Shown here piece after piece: positions 16,027-25,945 of a stretch of DNA of 39,026 nucleotides. Each line of letters opens with the position of its first letter. The stretch's first letter is position 1. The stretch covers positions 1 to 39,026 of the forward strand of contig JAKSCO010000306.1 in the NCBI GenBank assembly GCA_022360575.1, given 5' to 3'. The position numbers and the translations under genes were made by a program. The notes below the pieces were generated by a model. It searched no databases, had not been told where the DNA came from, and saw only the letters and a program-made list of their open reading frames with translations. This stretch comes from Bacteroidales bacterium (GTDB lineage: Bacteria > Bacteroidota > Bacteroidia > Bacteroidales > UBA12077).

Positions 16027-16722
16027 TTATTCTATTACTTTAAAAATAAACCCAACGCCATGTTTGTTTTCGATAGATATACGATTGTTGTTTTTGAAAT
16101 ACTTTCGAAGCCTAGTTATAAAAACGTCTAAACTTCGTCCGGTAAAATAATCGCTTTCGCCCCACAAAACGGTTAATATCCGTTCGCGAGAAATTACAGT
16201 ATTCCGATTTTCGACAAAAAACTTTAATAGTTCGGCTTCGCGCAGAGTAATTTTATATTCGGTTTCGTCTTGTTTTATCTTGAAATTTTCCCAATCGAAT
16301 ATCGTATTGCCAATATGTGATAACTCTTCTGTATTTGTATTTGTTATGCGTTTGCGCTTTAAAAAAACTTTAATACGCAAGACAAGCTCGTCTATCGAGT
16401 AAGGTTTAGTAATGTAATCGTCGGCTCCCAAAGTAAGACCTTTGATTTTGTCTTCGTGTAAGGTTTTTGCGGTAATAAAAAGTATAGGTATTTCTTTGTT
16501 TATCGAGCGTATTTTGTAAGCCAAATCGAAACCATCGAGCTTAGGTAGCATGATGTCTAAAAGACAAATGTCGAATTTTTCTTGCGAAAAAGTATTTAAA
16601 GCGTCTAATCCATTATTTATATAAGTAACATCAAACCCTTTGCGAGTTAAATTCTCGTTTGTAATAAAACCCAGGGTTTCGTCATCTTCTACATATAGTA
16701 TTTTAGCTTCTTTGTTGTTCAT
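16027..16722 (-). CDS. OmpR/PhoB-family response regulator (RprY-like)
   Basis: This protein has 231 residues. The receiver domain 1-120 has the acidic pair D13-D14, phospho-acceptor D56 (LLDIMLPKLDG), T/A switch near 85 and K106 (TKPYS). A winged-helix DNA-binding domain at 135-230 has the typical ending RRLRKYF...IENKHGVGFIF. It is encoded 3 bp after the sensor kinase and is its partner. Bacteroides RprXY is the closest named pair I recognise. Target genes are unknown. Confidence 0.92.
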   Translation of the reverse strand: MNNKEAKILYVEDDETLGFITNENLTRKGFDVTYINNGLDALNTFSQEKFDICLLDIMLPKLDGFDLAYKIRSINKEIPILFITAKTLHEDKIKGLTLGADDYITKPYSIDELVLRIKVFLKRKRITNTNTEELSHIGNTIFDWENFKIKQDETEYKITLREAELLKFFVENRNTVISRERILTVLWGESDYFTGRSLDVFITRLRKYFKNNNRISIENKHGVGFIFKVIE

Positions 16723-16725
16723 TTC

Positions 16726-17991
16726 TTATTTTTTAGGAATAATTAAAGATATGCTAGTGCCTTGATTTAGTTTGCTGTCTAGTTTTAATTTCCATTTGTG
16801 CTGACATGCAATGTTTTTTACGTAGCTTAAACCTAGTCCAAAACCTTTTGTATTATGAATATTTCCGGTAGGAACCCTGAAAAATTTTTTAAAAACTCTT
16901 TTCTGATATTTCTTATCAATTCCAATTCCGTTGTCTTTAAATTGTAAAACAAGATGCTTTTTGAGTAAATGTCCTGTAATTGTTATTTTAGGTTGTTCTG
17001 ATGTGTTGTATTTTAACGAATTGTCAATAATGTTTAAAACAAGATTTCCAAAATGAAAATTATCCATATAGATATCCGTATCTAAATTATCCGGAATTAA
17101 ATCAATTTTTCCTTCTTTTTGCTGAATACGCCACGATGTTTTCTCTAATGCATCTTGTAAACCCGATAGCAGATTTTGTTTTTGAATGCTAATTGTTTTA
17201 TAGTTTTCGATTTTTTGCATTCCCAGTGTTTTTTCAACCTGATTTAATAGATAAAATGCTTGCGATTTTATTATCTGAGCATATTTTTTTATTCGATCAG
17301 GTTCTTTAACAATCGAGTCTTCGTTAAGAACATCGCTAGATAGTACTATTGACGAAAGGGGTGTTTTAAATTCGTGAGTAAGATTGTTTGTAACATCTTT
17401 TTGTAGCTCAGAAAATCTACGTTGTTGCAGGATAATTATTAAAGCATATGCTAAAAATAAAATTACAAATATTAGTATCCCCGAAAGGTAGTATACACTG
17501 TTTATATTGCCATAGATATGTTGTTTGCGCCAAGGGAAATAAATCCCGAAATAATAAATAAAATCTTCGTGCTTTGGTAGGGTTATTTGTAATGGTTTTT
17601 TCTTTTTATTACTCAGATTAACATATTTGCCATAAAGCATAACATCGGTCTGGCAATCGTAAATAGCATATTCGAAATCGAGTTTTATATTTTGTTTTTC
17701 GAATGTTCTTACAAGGTAATGTTCAAGTATTTCGGGATTTATAAAATCGTTTACGTTTACAACAAAATAATCAGAAGAGTGCTGAAAAACCGGATTTTGT
17801 CCATCGTAATAGATATTGTTTAGTTCATATATTTGTTCGACAACATCCCAAAGAGCCACTTGTATTTGTTGATTTAGTTTACGCTCTTCGTTATTGAAAT
17901 TTATTTGGAAAAAATATACTTGTATGACTATTATCCCGATAATACAAATTACCCCTAATAAAATAACAATCCTGATAGCTGGCTTTCTCAT
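16726..17991 (-). CDS. Membrane sensor histidine kinase (RprX-like)
   Basis: This protein has 421 residues. TM1 is at about 8-28 and TM2 at about 167-189, enclosing a periplasmic sensor of some 135 residues. HisKA carries the phospho-acceptor H206 (LTHEFKTPLSSI). HATPase has N (NIIDNSLKYN), D-x-G-x-G (FKDNGIGID) and GFGLGLSYV boxes. It is the first gene of a two-gene operon with the regulator. The signal it detects is unknown. A possible promoter (-7 TACTTTTG, minus strand 18138-18145, with TTG 20 bp upstream) lies near the divergent gene's start. Confidence 0.92.
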   Translation of the reverse strand: MRKPAIRIVILLGVICIIGIIVIQVYFFQINFNNEERKLNQQIQVALWDVVEQIYELNNIYYDGQNPVFQHSSDYFVVNVNDFINPEILEHYLVRTFEKQNIKLDFEYAIYDCQTDVMLYGKYVNLSNKKKKPLQITLPKHEDFIYYFGIYFPWRKQHIYGNINSVYYLSGILIFVILFLAYALIIILQQRRFSELQKDVTNNLTHEFKTPLSSIVLSSDVLNEDSIVKEPDRIKKYAQIIKSQAFYLLNQVEKTLGMQKIENYKTISIQKQNLLSGLQDALEKTSWRIQQKEGKIDLIPDNLDTDIYMDNFHFGNLVLNIIDNSLKYNTSEQPKITITGHLLKKHLVLQFKDNGIGIDKKYQKRVFKKFFRVPTGNIHNTKGFGLGLSYVKNIACQHKWKLKLDSKLNQGTSISLIIPKK

Positions 17992-18167
17992 TTTGCTAAT
18001 ATATGCAATTATGCTTGTATATATTTTTTATTAACAGAAATTAACAGGAGGCGTATTTATAATGATTTGTATTGTTATAATTGTATTTTTACAATTATCA
18101 GTTAATCGATTGCTAATATAAGATTGCTATTGAAAAACAAAAGTACTCTTGCTAAAATACGAACTCA

Positions 18168-19223
18168 ATGAGAAAATTTTATTTAACATTAATTCTTGTA
18201 TTAATTTCAATTGTCGGATTTACACAAAAAAATAATTTATTGCTAGTACATCCTACCCAGTATAATTTAGAGTTGTTTACTTATTTAATAGATAATAAAA
18301 TAATCAATATCGATAGCTTACAAATAACAGGGGTATATCATAAAGATGAAAATTATGATTATTCAAAATCTCAAACATTTATTCGTGCAAATAATTTAGC
18401 AATAAAACTTATTGAAATAGGAGGGAAGCTTACTCCAAATAGCTTGTACAAGAAAAATACATGTAGTAATAGTTATATCGAATTATTTAAGTCGAGTAAT
18501 GGAGTTTTGTTTTTTGGTGGCCCCGATTTGCCTCCTTCTGTTTATGGCGAACCAATGAGTTTATTAACACGAGTATCCGATCCTTATCGGCATTATTTAG
18601 AATTGTCGTTTCTTTTTCATCTTCTTGGAGGAATGCAAAACCCCAATTTTAATGCTTTGTTAAAGCAAAATCCCGATTATGTAATTTATGGAATTTGTTT
18701 AGGGATGCAAACAATAAATGTAGCTGCAGGCGGAACAATGATTCAGGATATTCCTTCTGAGGTTTATCAACACAAAACTGTTGAGCAAGTATTAAATTCG
18801 GCAAAAACTATTCAACATCGAAACTATAACAAGAATATAGAAAATGATAAAGCCTTATTTTCGGGTAGTTTTCATCCAATAAAAATTTTAAACCCCAAAC
18901 AACTTATAAATTCCGAAAAGGTAGAAATGACGCCATTGGTTTATAGTAATCACCATCAGGCTATCGAAAAAACAGGGAAAAATATTCAAATTATAGCTAC
19001 ATCTGTCGATCGTAAAATTATCGAAGCCATTAGTCATAAAAAATATCCAAATGTTATTGGAGTTCAGTTTCACCCCGAAGGAATTTATTTGCATAATCAG
19101 CAGTTGCAATATAAAACAGATCCCAATAAAACTCTCAAGTCAGGGAAACAAATATTGAAAGAGAACAATAGCTATCAATTTCATTTAGACTTTTGGAAAA
19201 CTTTTTCAGAAAAATTTAATTGA
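18168..19223 (+). CDS. Secreted class I glutamine amidotransferase-like peptidase (C26 family)
   Basis: The protein has 351 residues. A signal peptide (1-18, ending GFTQ) is followed by a GATase1/peptidase C26 domain: FFGGPDLPPSVYGE near 116, nucleophile C177 in YGICLGMQ, and the H302-P-E304 dyad in GVQFHPEG. Such enzymes hydrolyse gamma-glutamyl bonds, e.g. gamma-glutamyl-GABA or peptide conjugates. The signal peptide implies action in the periplasm. It is a single gene between divergent regulators, and its substrate is not predictable from the sequence. Confidence 0.85.
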   Translation: MRKFYLTLILVLISIVGFTQKNNLLLVHPTQYNLELFTYLIDNKIINIDSLQITGVYHKDENYDYSKSQTFIRANNLAIKLIEIGGKLTPNSLYKKNTCSNSYIELFKSSNGVLFFGGPDLPPSVYGEPMSLLTRVSDPYRHYLELSFLFHLLGGMQNPNFNALLKQNPDYVIYGICLGMQTINVAAGGTMIQDIPSEVYQHKTVEQVLNSAKTIQHRNYNKNIENDKALFSGSFHPIKILNPKQLINSEKVEMTPLVYSNHHQAIEKTGKNIQIIATSVDRKIIEAISHKKYPNVIGVQFHPEGIYLHNQQLQYKTDPNKTLKSGKQILKENNSYQFHLDFWKTFSEKFN

Positions 19224-19293
19224 AATTATTCACAAAGCTTTAATGAAAACAGATAAGACATAGTAGTGCCAAGGAGTATTTTCAGCTTGCAAT

Positions 19294-20046
19294 TTAATTT
19301 TCGAGATTGCTCAAAAAAGTTATGAAATCACAATATCGTCTGCGCGATACGGGAATCTCTTTTCCATCAACCATTTCTAACATATAACTATCTCGTCCAA
19401 ATCTACGAATGTAAACCCCATTTATAATGTACGATCGGTGTACTCTAAAGAAATGATCCATATTAAGTAATTCCTCTATTTGTTTTATTGGTTTCGAAAT
19501 AACCATCTGTTCCAAATTTCTGAAATGTGCAATAGTGTAAACACCATCAGCACATAAATACATCAGATTTTCGGTTTCAATAAGCTCAAAACCATTCGAA
19601 GTAGGAATTTTTATCCTCTGAAATCTACTTGAATTAAGTCCATCAAGTAGCTTTTGGTAATTTAACGAACCATCTATCTTGTTTAATTTCTTTTCTTTAA
19701 CTTTTTCTAGAGCATTTAATACTTCAGGAATAGTAGGAGGTTTTAGTATATAATCTAAAGCATTTTCTTTTATTGCTTTTATTGCATAATTCTCGAAAGC
19801 TGTAGCAAAAATAACTTCAAAATCAATATCTGGAATACTTGCCAAAACCTGAAAACCTGAAAGCTTTGGCATCTCTATGTCTAAAAAAACAACATCAGGT
19901 TTATGGGTTAATATTAAATTAATACCCTCAATAGGGTCTGTTGTTGTTGCAATAATTTCATGATCGACATTATTAACCTGTATGATTTTACAAAGAACAT
20001 TTATTGCATTGATCTCATCATCAATAATGATAATTTTTAATTTCAT
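19294..20046 (-). CDS. LytTR-family response regulator
   Basis: This protein has 250 residues. The receiver (1-120) has D9-D10-E11, phospho-acceptor D56 (FLDIEMPKLSG) and K in ILKPPTIPE. A LytTR DNA-binding domain occupies about 140-245 (KIPTSNGFELIETENLMYLCADGVYT, FFRVHRSYIING, IPVSRRR). Partner kinases are usually LytS-like with 5TMR or 7TM sensors, but none is adjacent, so it is an orphan in this window. A distant -7-like TAATTTTG is on the minus strand at 20151-20158. Confidence 0.92.
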   Translation of the reverse strand: MKLKIIIIDDEINAINVLCKIIQVNNVDHEIIATTTDPIEGINLILTHKPDVVFLDIEMPKLSGFQVLASIPDIDFEVIFATAFENYAIKAIKENALDYILKPPTIPEVLNALEKVKEKKLNKIDGSLNYQKLLDGLNSSRFQRIKIPTSNGFELIETENLMYLCADGVYTIAHFRNLEQMVISKPIKQIEELLNMDHFFRVHRSYIINGVYIRRFGRDSYMLEMVDGKEIPVSRRRYCDFITFLSNLEN

Positions 20047-20261
20047 ATTATAATCCCCTAGTATTTACTCTTAATTTTAATGCTGCAAATATCTTATAAT
20101 AACCGTAGGAAATTATATAAATCTATACAAGATATAATCTAAAAAATTCACAAAATTAAAATTTAAAACAATCAACATAAGAAAGCGACTAATATACAAA
20201 AAAGTAATAAAAATTTTGTGGGGTTTTTACCTCCTTTTTTGTTTATAATAGTTAATTTGTG

Positions 20262-21683
20262 TTATAACAGTTCTAATCTGCTAGCATCTAATCTCAAAAA
20301 GATAAATAACAATATTGTAAATGCCCATAGCGAAGAGCCTCCATAACTAAAAAAAGGAAGAGGAATCCCAATTACAGGAACCAGACCTATGGTCATTCCT
20401 ATATTAATTGCAACATGAAAGAAAATTACAGATACTACACCATAACCATATATGCGACTAAAAGCCGATCTTTGACGTTCAGCAATACCTACTAGGCGAT
20501 ACAACAAAAATGCAAACAAGAATATAACAACAGAGGTTCCTAAAAAACCCCATTCTTCGCCAATGGTACAAAATATAAAGTCGGTACTTTGTTCCGGAAC
20601 AAAATCAAATTTTGTTTGTGTTCCTTGCAAGAAACCTTTCCCCGAAAAGCCTCCCGAGCCAATGGCTATTTTTGATTGATTCACATTATATTCAACCCCA
20701 TAAGGATCCGATTCTAGACCTAGTACTACATTTATTCTTTTCTGTTGATGTTCTTCTAAAAAGTTATTAAAAACATAATCAACAGAATAAGTAAAGGCTG
20801 TTGTGCTGAATAGAAATATTAATAAAATAAAAACATTTTTAAGTTTGTTCTTAACCGATGAGTATATATAAATTAAACTCGATATAGTTAATGCAATAAG
20901 AATTATATAATAATTCGATAAATGTATTTCTAAAATTTGATTTACTACTAATAGTATAAAAATTATTGATCCTAATATCAAAAATCCAAATCCAGTTTTT
21001 TTAAAATCTTTATTTAATGCTAAAAAAATAAGAAATGTAATAATTATAGAACCAATTAAGATTACGAATTTGCTAAATACTAATGCTAGTATAAAAAGGA
21101 CTACTATTAATAATCCTATAAGTAATATACTTTCCGAAATTCCTTCGCGATACAAAACCAATATAAAAACAAAGTATACTAATGCCGAACCAGTATCATT
21201 TTGTAGAAGAATTAATACTGCAGGAAGCAGAATTATTGCAGCTAATCTGATATATGATTTAAAGCTATTTATTTTTACATTGAATGCACTTAAATAACGA
21301 GATATTGCCAGTGCTGTTGCTATTTTTGCAAATTCTGATGGCTGAACTCTAAAGCTTCCTATTTGAAACCACGAAGTAGCTCCATTAATTTCTTTCCCAA
21401 ATATTAGTACTGCTACAAGTAAAAGAATCATTGTTCCATATATAGCATAAGCAAAATATGAGTAGAAGTTTATGTCTATTAATAAAATTATAAAAGCCAA
21501 TAGTAAACCAGCCGAGATCCAAATCAACTGTTTTCCATATCTCATCGAAAAATCAAATATTGACTGATGTCCCTCATTATAAACTGCTGCATAAATATTT
21601 ATCCAACCCATAAATACAAGCAATAAATACAAGATAATAGTAAACCAATCAATGTTAAACCATATGTTAATTTTTCTTTGCAT
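20262..21683 (-). CDS. rodA: RodA, peptidoglycan glycosyltransferase of the elongasome
   Basis: This is a 473-residue SEDS-family polytopic protein, with the conserved FGKEINGATSWFQIGSFRVQPSEFAKI block, a central QNDTGSALVYF motif, and the C-terminal GLVPVIGIPLPFFSYGGSS signature. It polymerises glycan strands with PBP2. It is longer than typical RodA (about 370-420) because of an extra hydrophobic insertion around 200-300. It is the last gene of the shape operon and overlaps mrdA by 17 nt. Confidence 0.95.
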   Translation of the reverse strand: MQRKINIWFNIDWFTIILYLLLVFMGWINIYAAVYNEGHQSIFDFSMRYGKQLIWISAGLLLAFIILLIDINFYSYFAYAIYGTMILLLVAVLIFGKEINGATSWFQIGSFRVQPSEFAKIATALAISRYLSAFNVKINSFKSYIRLAAIILLPAVLILLQNDTGSALVYFVFILVLYREGISESILLIGLLIVVLFILALVFSKFVILIGSIIITFLIFLALNKDFKKTGFGFLILGSIIFILLVVNQILEIHLSNYYIILIALTISSLIYIYSSVKNKLKNVFILLIFLFSTTAFTYSVDYVFNNFLEEHQQKRINVVLGLESDPYGVEYNVNQSKIAIGSGGFSGKGFLQGTQTKFDFVPEQSTDFIFCTIGEEWGFLGTSVVIFLFAFLLYRLVGIAERQRSAFSRIYGYGVVSVIFFHVAINIGMTIGLVPVIGIPLPFFSYGGSSLWAFTILLFIFLRLDASRLELL

Positions 21684-23505
21684 TATAATTTATTTCAGCA
21701 TTTAATATATAATCTTCCCACCACTGGATAGAGATTTCTTTATTAAGATATTTTTCGATCATTAATTTGGCTGTTGGAGCAGCCCAAGTGCCTCCAAATC
21801 CTCCGTTTTCAATATAAACAGCAATTGCTATTTTAGGATTATTTTTTGGTGCAAAAGCAATAAATATAGAGTGGTCTTCGCCATGTGGATTTTGGGCTGT
21901 TCCAGTTTTTCCACATACTGTAACATTCGGAACCTGAGCTAAACGTGCTGTACTACCTGTTCCTGGAGCTCCGTTTACAGCTAAATCCATTCCTTCTATT
22001 ACTTCGTTAAAATAACTCGAATCTATTTTTGTATAATGTTTTTCATTAAACCGATCATCTAAACTATAATCTCCTTCAATTTCTTTTACTATATGAGGTG
22101 TGTAATAATATCCTTTATTAGCAATAATCGATGTCATATTTGCCATTTGCAATGGTGTGACTCCTAATTCTCCTTGTCCAATAGCCATTGATACTATTGT
22201 TAATGAGCCCCAGCCATTTTTTCCATGAATTCTGTCGTAAATTTTCTTATCAGGAACCAAACCTTTTAGTTCGTTATTAAAATCACTTCCTAGACGTCTT
22301 CCTAAATTAAATGAAAATAAATAATCACTCCATTTATCAAAAGCTTCTCTTATTGATGGATATTTTTTATTATCTAAAATATTTCGAAATACATTACAGT
22401 AATATGTATTACACGATATCTGAATTGATTCTTTTAAATTTAGAGGGCTTCTATGATAATGACATCCTACTCTTAGGTTTCGGGCAAAATAAGCACCACC
22501 ACAGCTATATTTAGTTCGAGGCAATACAACTCCTTCTTGCAAGCCTATTAAAGCATTTATAATTTTAAAAGTTGATCCTGGAGGATATTGAGCCATTAGT
22601 GCTCTGTTAAAAAGAGGTTTTAATGTATCGATTTTTAACGAAAGATAATTAGGTGATCGTTTTCGCCCAACCAACAACTCAGGATTATAGCTAGGAGAAG
22701 AAACCAATGTTAAAATTTCTCCTGTAGATGGTTCGATAGCTACAATACTACCGATTTTGTTTTTCATTAATTTTTCTCCATACGATTGTAAATCGGCATC
22801 TATTGTCGAAATTATATTAGATCCAACCAGAGCTTCTTTGTCTAATTTTTTATTGGCATACGATCCTTTTATGCGGTTATGTACATCAACTAAAAAAACA
22901 TTAACCCCTTTTTCGCCACGTAATTGTTTTTCGTAATATTTTTCAATTCCACTAATTCCAATATAATCTCCCGATTTATAATAATTATCTTTAGATATAA
23001 TCTTATCGTTTACCTCTCCTACATAGCCTAAAACATGAGCTGCATTTTCTGATGTATATTTTCGAATGGTTCGAGGCTGTACAAAAAAACCAGAAAATTT
23101 GAATAATTTCTCTTGTAATTTAGCATACGTTTTTGATGATATTTGTTTTAAGAAAATCGAAGAGTTATATACTGAATATTTACGTGCTCCTTTAATTCCA
23201 TTTCTTACATATTCTTTATCTATATCCAGTATTTGACAAAATTCGGTTGTATCAAAAGCTTTTACCTGACGTGGAATAACCATCAAGTCATAAGCAGCTT
23301 CATTATATACAAGTAGCTCGCCATTTCTGTCGTAAATTAATCCACGAGCAGGAAACTGTGTAACATATCTTAAAACATTATTACTTGCTGTTAATTTGTA
23401 GCTGTTATCAATTACTTGCAAAAAAAATAACCGAATTACATATACAAATCCGATTAGTATAACTATAAAGCGAATAATATGTCTTCTGTTTGCAAACGAA
23501 TCCAC
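21667..23505 (-). CDS. mrdA: PBP2, elongasome peptidoglycan transpeptidase
   Basis: This protein has 612 residues. It has a single TM (about 10-30), a PBP dimer domain, and a transpeptidase domain with S311-T-F-K314 (PPGSTFK), S364-C-N366 and K533-T-G535 (CGKTGTAQNPHGEDH). It cross-links side-wall peptidoglycan and works with RodA encoded just downstream (17-nt overlap). The mreD stop is 17 bp upstream, so the genes are cotranscribed. All catalytic residues are intact. Confidence 0.96.
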   Translation of the reverse strand: MDSFANRRHIIRFIVILIGFVYVIRLFFLQVIDNSYKLTASNNVLRYVTQFPARGLIYDRNGELLVYNEAAYDLMVIPRQVKAFDTTEFCQILDIDKEYVRNGIKGARKYSVYNSSIFLKQISSKTYAKLQEKLFKFSGFFVQPRTIRKYTSENAAHVLGYVGEVNDKIISKDNYYKSGDYIGISGIEKYYEKQLRGEKGVNVFLVDVHNRIKGSYANKKLDKEALVGSNIISTIDADLQSYGEKLMKNKIGSIVAIEPSTGEILTLVSSPSYNPELLVGRKRSPNYLSLKIDTLKPLFNRALMAQYPPGSTFKIINALIGLQEGVVLPRTKYSCGGAYFARNLRVGCHYHRSPLNLKESIQISCNTYYCNVFRNILDNKKYPSIREAFDKWSDYLFSFNLGRRLGSDFNNELKGLVPDKKIYDRIHGKNGWGSLTIVSMAIGQGELGVTPLQMANMTSIIANKGYYYTPHIVKEIEGDYSLDDRFNEKHYTKIDSSYFNEVIEGMDLAVNGAPGTGSTARLAQVPNVTVCGKTGTAQNPHGEDHSIFIAFAPKNNPKIAIAVYIENGGFGGTWAAPTAKLMIEKYLNKEISIQWWEDYILNAEINYNAKKN

Positions 23506-23522
23506 AAGTTAAATTATTAATA

Positions 23523-24035
23523 TTATTTTTTATTACGACTGAAAAAATACTGACTAATTATTACTAATATAAAGGTAAATATCGAGCTTAATAATACTCG
23601 TGTTAATGTAGCTAAGAAATTTGAGAAACTCGAAACTTCAATATAAAATAAAAAAAGATGATGAGATAGAATCAGAATCGAAGCATAACGAACAAACCAA
23701 TTAGCACCATAATATTTCAATTGAGGATAAGTTTCTTTTTCATAACCTTCGCGAGGAGATATTAACTTCAAAATATAAGGTCGTAAAAATGCCATAAATA
23801 CAGTGGCCGAACTATGCATTCCTAAAGTATTTGAAAAAAGGTCTATAAAAAAACCTAACGAAAAGGCAAGCACAAGTAAAAACCAATTCGGAATTTCAAA
23901 AGGTAAGATTAAAATGAACAAAACATAGAAGTATGGATTTATAAATCCTCCCAAGCGTATATTATTTAATACAAATACCTGTATTAATATTAACATCAGA
24001 AAACTTAATATATATTTGGGTAGTAGTTTAATCAT
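23523..24035 (-). CDS. mreD: MreD, rod-shape membrane protein
   Basis: This is a 170-residue protein with about five hydrophobic segments and few conserved motifs. Identification rests on size, topology (LSFLMLILIQVFVLNNI start) and position between mreC (8-nt overlap) and mrdA. It is part of the MreBCD scaffold in the inner membrane that positions wall synthesis. Confidence 0.92.
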   Translation of the reverse strand: MIKLLPKYILSFLMLILIQVFVLNNIRLGGFINPYFYVLFILILPFEIPNWFLLVLAFSLGFFIDLFSNTLGMHSSATVFMAFLRPYILKLISPREGYEKETYPQLKYYGANWFVRYASILILSHHLFLFYIEVSSFSNFLATLTRVLLSSIFTFILVIISQYFFSRNKK

Positions 24036-24858
24036 TGTTTTGAGTTTCTTCTTCTAGAGTTAAAATTTCATTTTGCATTAAATTCCCAATTACATTAACA
24101 TGGCTTAGATTTTTAAAATTTGTAGATAGTTTAACTTTTATTTCATAAAAACTTCCTGATTTTTCATGAAAATCATCAATATAACCAATTAATATTCCCT
24201 CAGGATATATTGATGAGTAGCCACTGGTAATTATAGTATCTCCTTTTTGAATATTAACATGTAGAGGAATATCTTTTAATATTGCAAATGTATATTTTCT
24301 ACCATCCCAACCTAAAGAACCATAATAACCATTCTTCTTTATTTTGGCACTAACTTTTAAATCAGTATTCAGTAAAGATATTACTGTTGAATAATTATCG
24401 GAAACGCCTTTTACAATACCAACAATACTTTCGTTAGCAACAACTGCCATTTCTGGTTTTAAGCCTTGTAAACGTCCTTTGTTTAGTGTCAGAAAATTGT
24501 GTTTCCTATCAATAGAATTATTAACAATTCGAGCAGAAGTATATCTATATCTTTGATTTAATATGGTATCATTAATTGATCTAAAAAAAAGTTCATCCGA
24601 TTTATATGTTGATTCAAGAATATTTAATAGGCGTGTATTCTCTTTAGCAAGTCTGTCATTCTCCTCGCTTAAGGTCATATATTTTTTTAGATTATTAATC
24701 TTTGAATAAAAATTACCAGCAAATTCTCTAGTAATATTTACAAACTTAGCTCTATGAAAATTATTATTATTAACTAATAAAGCAATAGAAAAGATTTCAA
24801 TAAGAATAAATAATAATAAAAAATGTATTCGTAATAAAAAATTTAATAAACTCCTCAT
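24028..24858 (-). CDS. mreC: MreC, rod-shape periplasmic protein
   Basis: This protein has 276 residues. It has an N-terminal TM (about 8-28), a coiled-coil (about 55-85, NNLKKYMTLSEENDRLAKEN), then a beta-barrel-like domain with VVANESIVGIVKGVSDNYSTV and GDTIITSGYSSIYPEGILIG. It links MreB to PBP2. It starts 30 bp after mreB and overlaps mreD by 8 nt. Confidence 0.95.
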   Translation of the reverse strand: MRSLLNFLLRIHFLLLFILIEIFSIALLVNNNNFHRAKFVNITREFAGNFYSKINNLKKYMTLSEENDRLAKENTRLLNILESTYKSDELFFRSINDTILNQRYRYTSARIVNNSIDRKHNFLTLNKGRLQGLKPEMAVVANESIVGIVKGVSDNYSTVISLLNTDLKVSAKIKKNGYYGSLGWDGRKYTFAILKDIPLHVNIQKGDTIITSGYSSIYPEGILIGYIDDFHEKSGSFYEIKVKLSTNFKNLSHVNVIGNLMQNEILTLEEETQNND

Positions 24859-24888
24859 ACTACCCTATTTATTCTTATCGAAGTTATT

Positions 24889-25911
24889 TTATCTCATTAA
24901 GAATGAAAATCTATCAACATTTTTTAATGCAATTCCAGTTCCCCTGGCAACAGCATGCAAAGGATCTTCAGCAACATAGAAAGGAATTCCAATTTTATCT
25001 GTTAAACGTTTGTCTAATCCTCGCATTAAAGCACCACCTCCTGCAAGATGAATTCCATCACTAACAATGTCTGCATATAATTCTGGAGGAGTTTGTTCTA
25101 AAACTCCTAATATAGCAGTTTCGACTTTCGAAATAGATTTATCTAAGCAATGAGCAATTTCTTGGTACGATACAGGGATTTCTACAGGCATAGCAGTCAT
25201 TAAATTGGGTCCTCTAACAACAAAGTCTTCTGGAGGATTTTCTAGTTCGGCTAAACATGATCCTACATGGATTTTTATTTCTTCGGCTGTGCGCTCACCT
25301 ATTTTTATATTATGTTGATGACGCATATAAGCTTGAATGTCAGCAGTAAATGCATCTCCTGCAATTCGAATTGATTTATTACTAACAATTCCACCTAAAG
25401 CAATAACTGCAACCTCGGTTGTTCCTCCTCCTATATCAACAACCATACTTCCTTTGGGTTCTTCAACATCTATTCCCATTCCTATAGCTGCTGCCATAGG
25501 CTCATATATCATATACACATCTCTACCTCCTGCGTGTTCAGAAGAGTCTCTTACTGCACGCATTTCTACTTCGGTACTTCCAGATGGAATACAAACAACT
25601 AATTTTAATGAAGGTGTAAACAATTGGGGCTTTTGATTTATCTTCTTTATCATCCCTCGAATCATTAATTCAGCAGCATTAAAATCTGCTATAACTCCAT
25701 CTCTTAATGGTCGGATTGTTCGAATATTGACATGCGTTTTCCCATGCATTTGTCGAGCTTTCTTTCCTATAGCTATAAGCTTATTTGAACTTTGTTCTAT
25801 AGCAACAATAGATGGTTCATCAACAACAATTTTATCATTGTGAATTATGATGGTATTGGCTGTACCCAAATCCATTGCTAATTCTTGTGTGAAAAATGAA
25901 AAAAATCCCAT
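24889..25911 (-). CDS. mreB: MreB, actin-like cell shape protein
   Basis: This 340-residue actin-fold ATPase has phosphate 1 DLGTANTII, connect 1, phosphate 2 VVDIGGGTTEVAVIALGG and adenosine motif HLAGGGALMRGL. It polymerises in short membrane-associated filaments that guide the elongasome. It follows purH by 34 bp and heads the mreBCD-mrdA-rodA part of the operon. Confidence 0.97.
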   Translation of the reverse strand: MGFFSFFTQELAMDLGTANTIIIHNDKIVVDEPSIVAIEQSSNKLIAIGKKARQMHGKTHVNIRTIRPLRDGVIADFNAAELMIRGMIKKINQKPQLFTPSLKLVVCIPSGSTEVEMRAVRDSSEHAGGRDVYMIYEPMAAAIGMGIDVEEPKGSMVVDIGGGTTEVAVIALGGIVSNKSIRIAGDAFTADIQAYMRHQHNIKIGERTAEEIKIHVGSCLAELENPPEDFVVRGPNLMTAMPVEIPVSYQEIAHCLDKSISKVETAILGVLEQTPPELYADIVSDGIHLAGGGALMRGLDKRLTDKIGIPFYVAEDPLHAVARGTGIALKNVDRFSFLMR

Positions 25912-25945
25912 TGTTTATCTTTTATATTTATTAATTCTTATAATA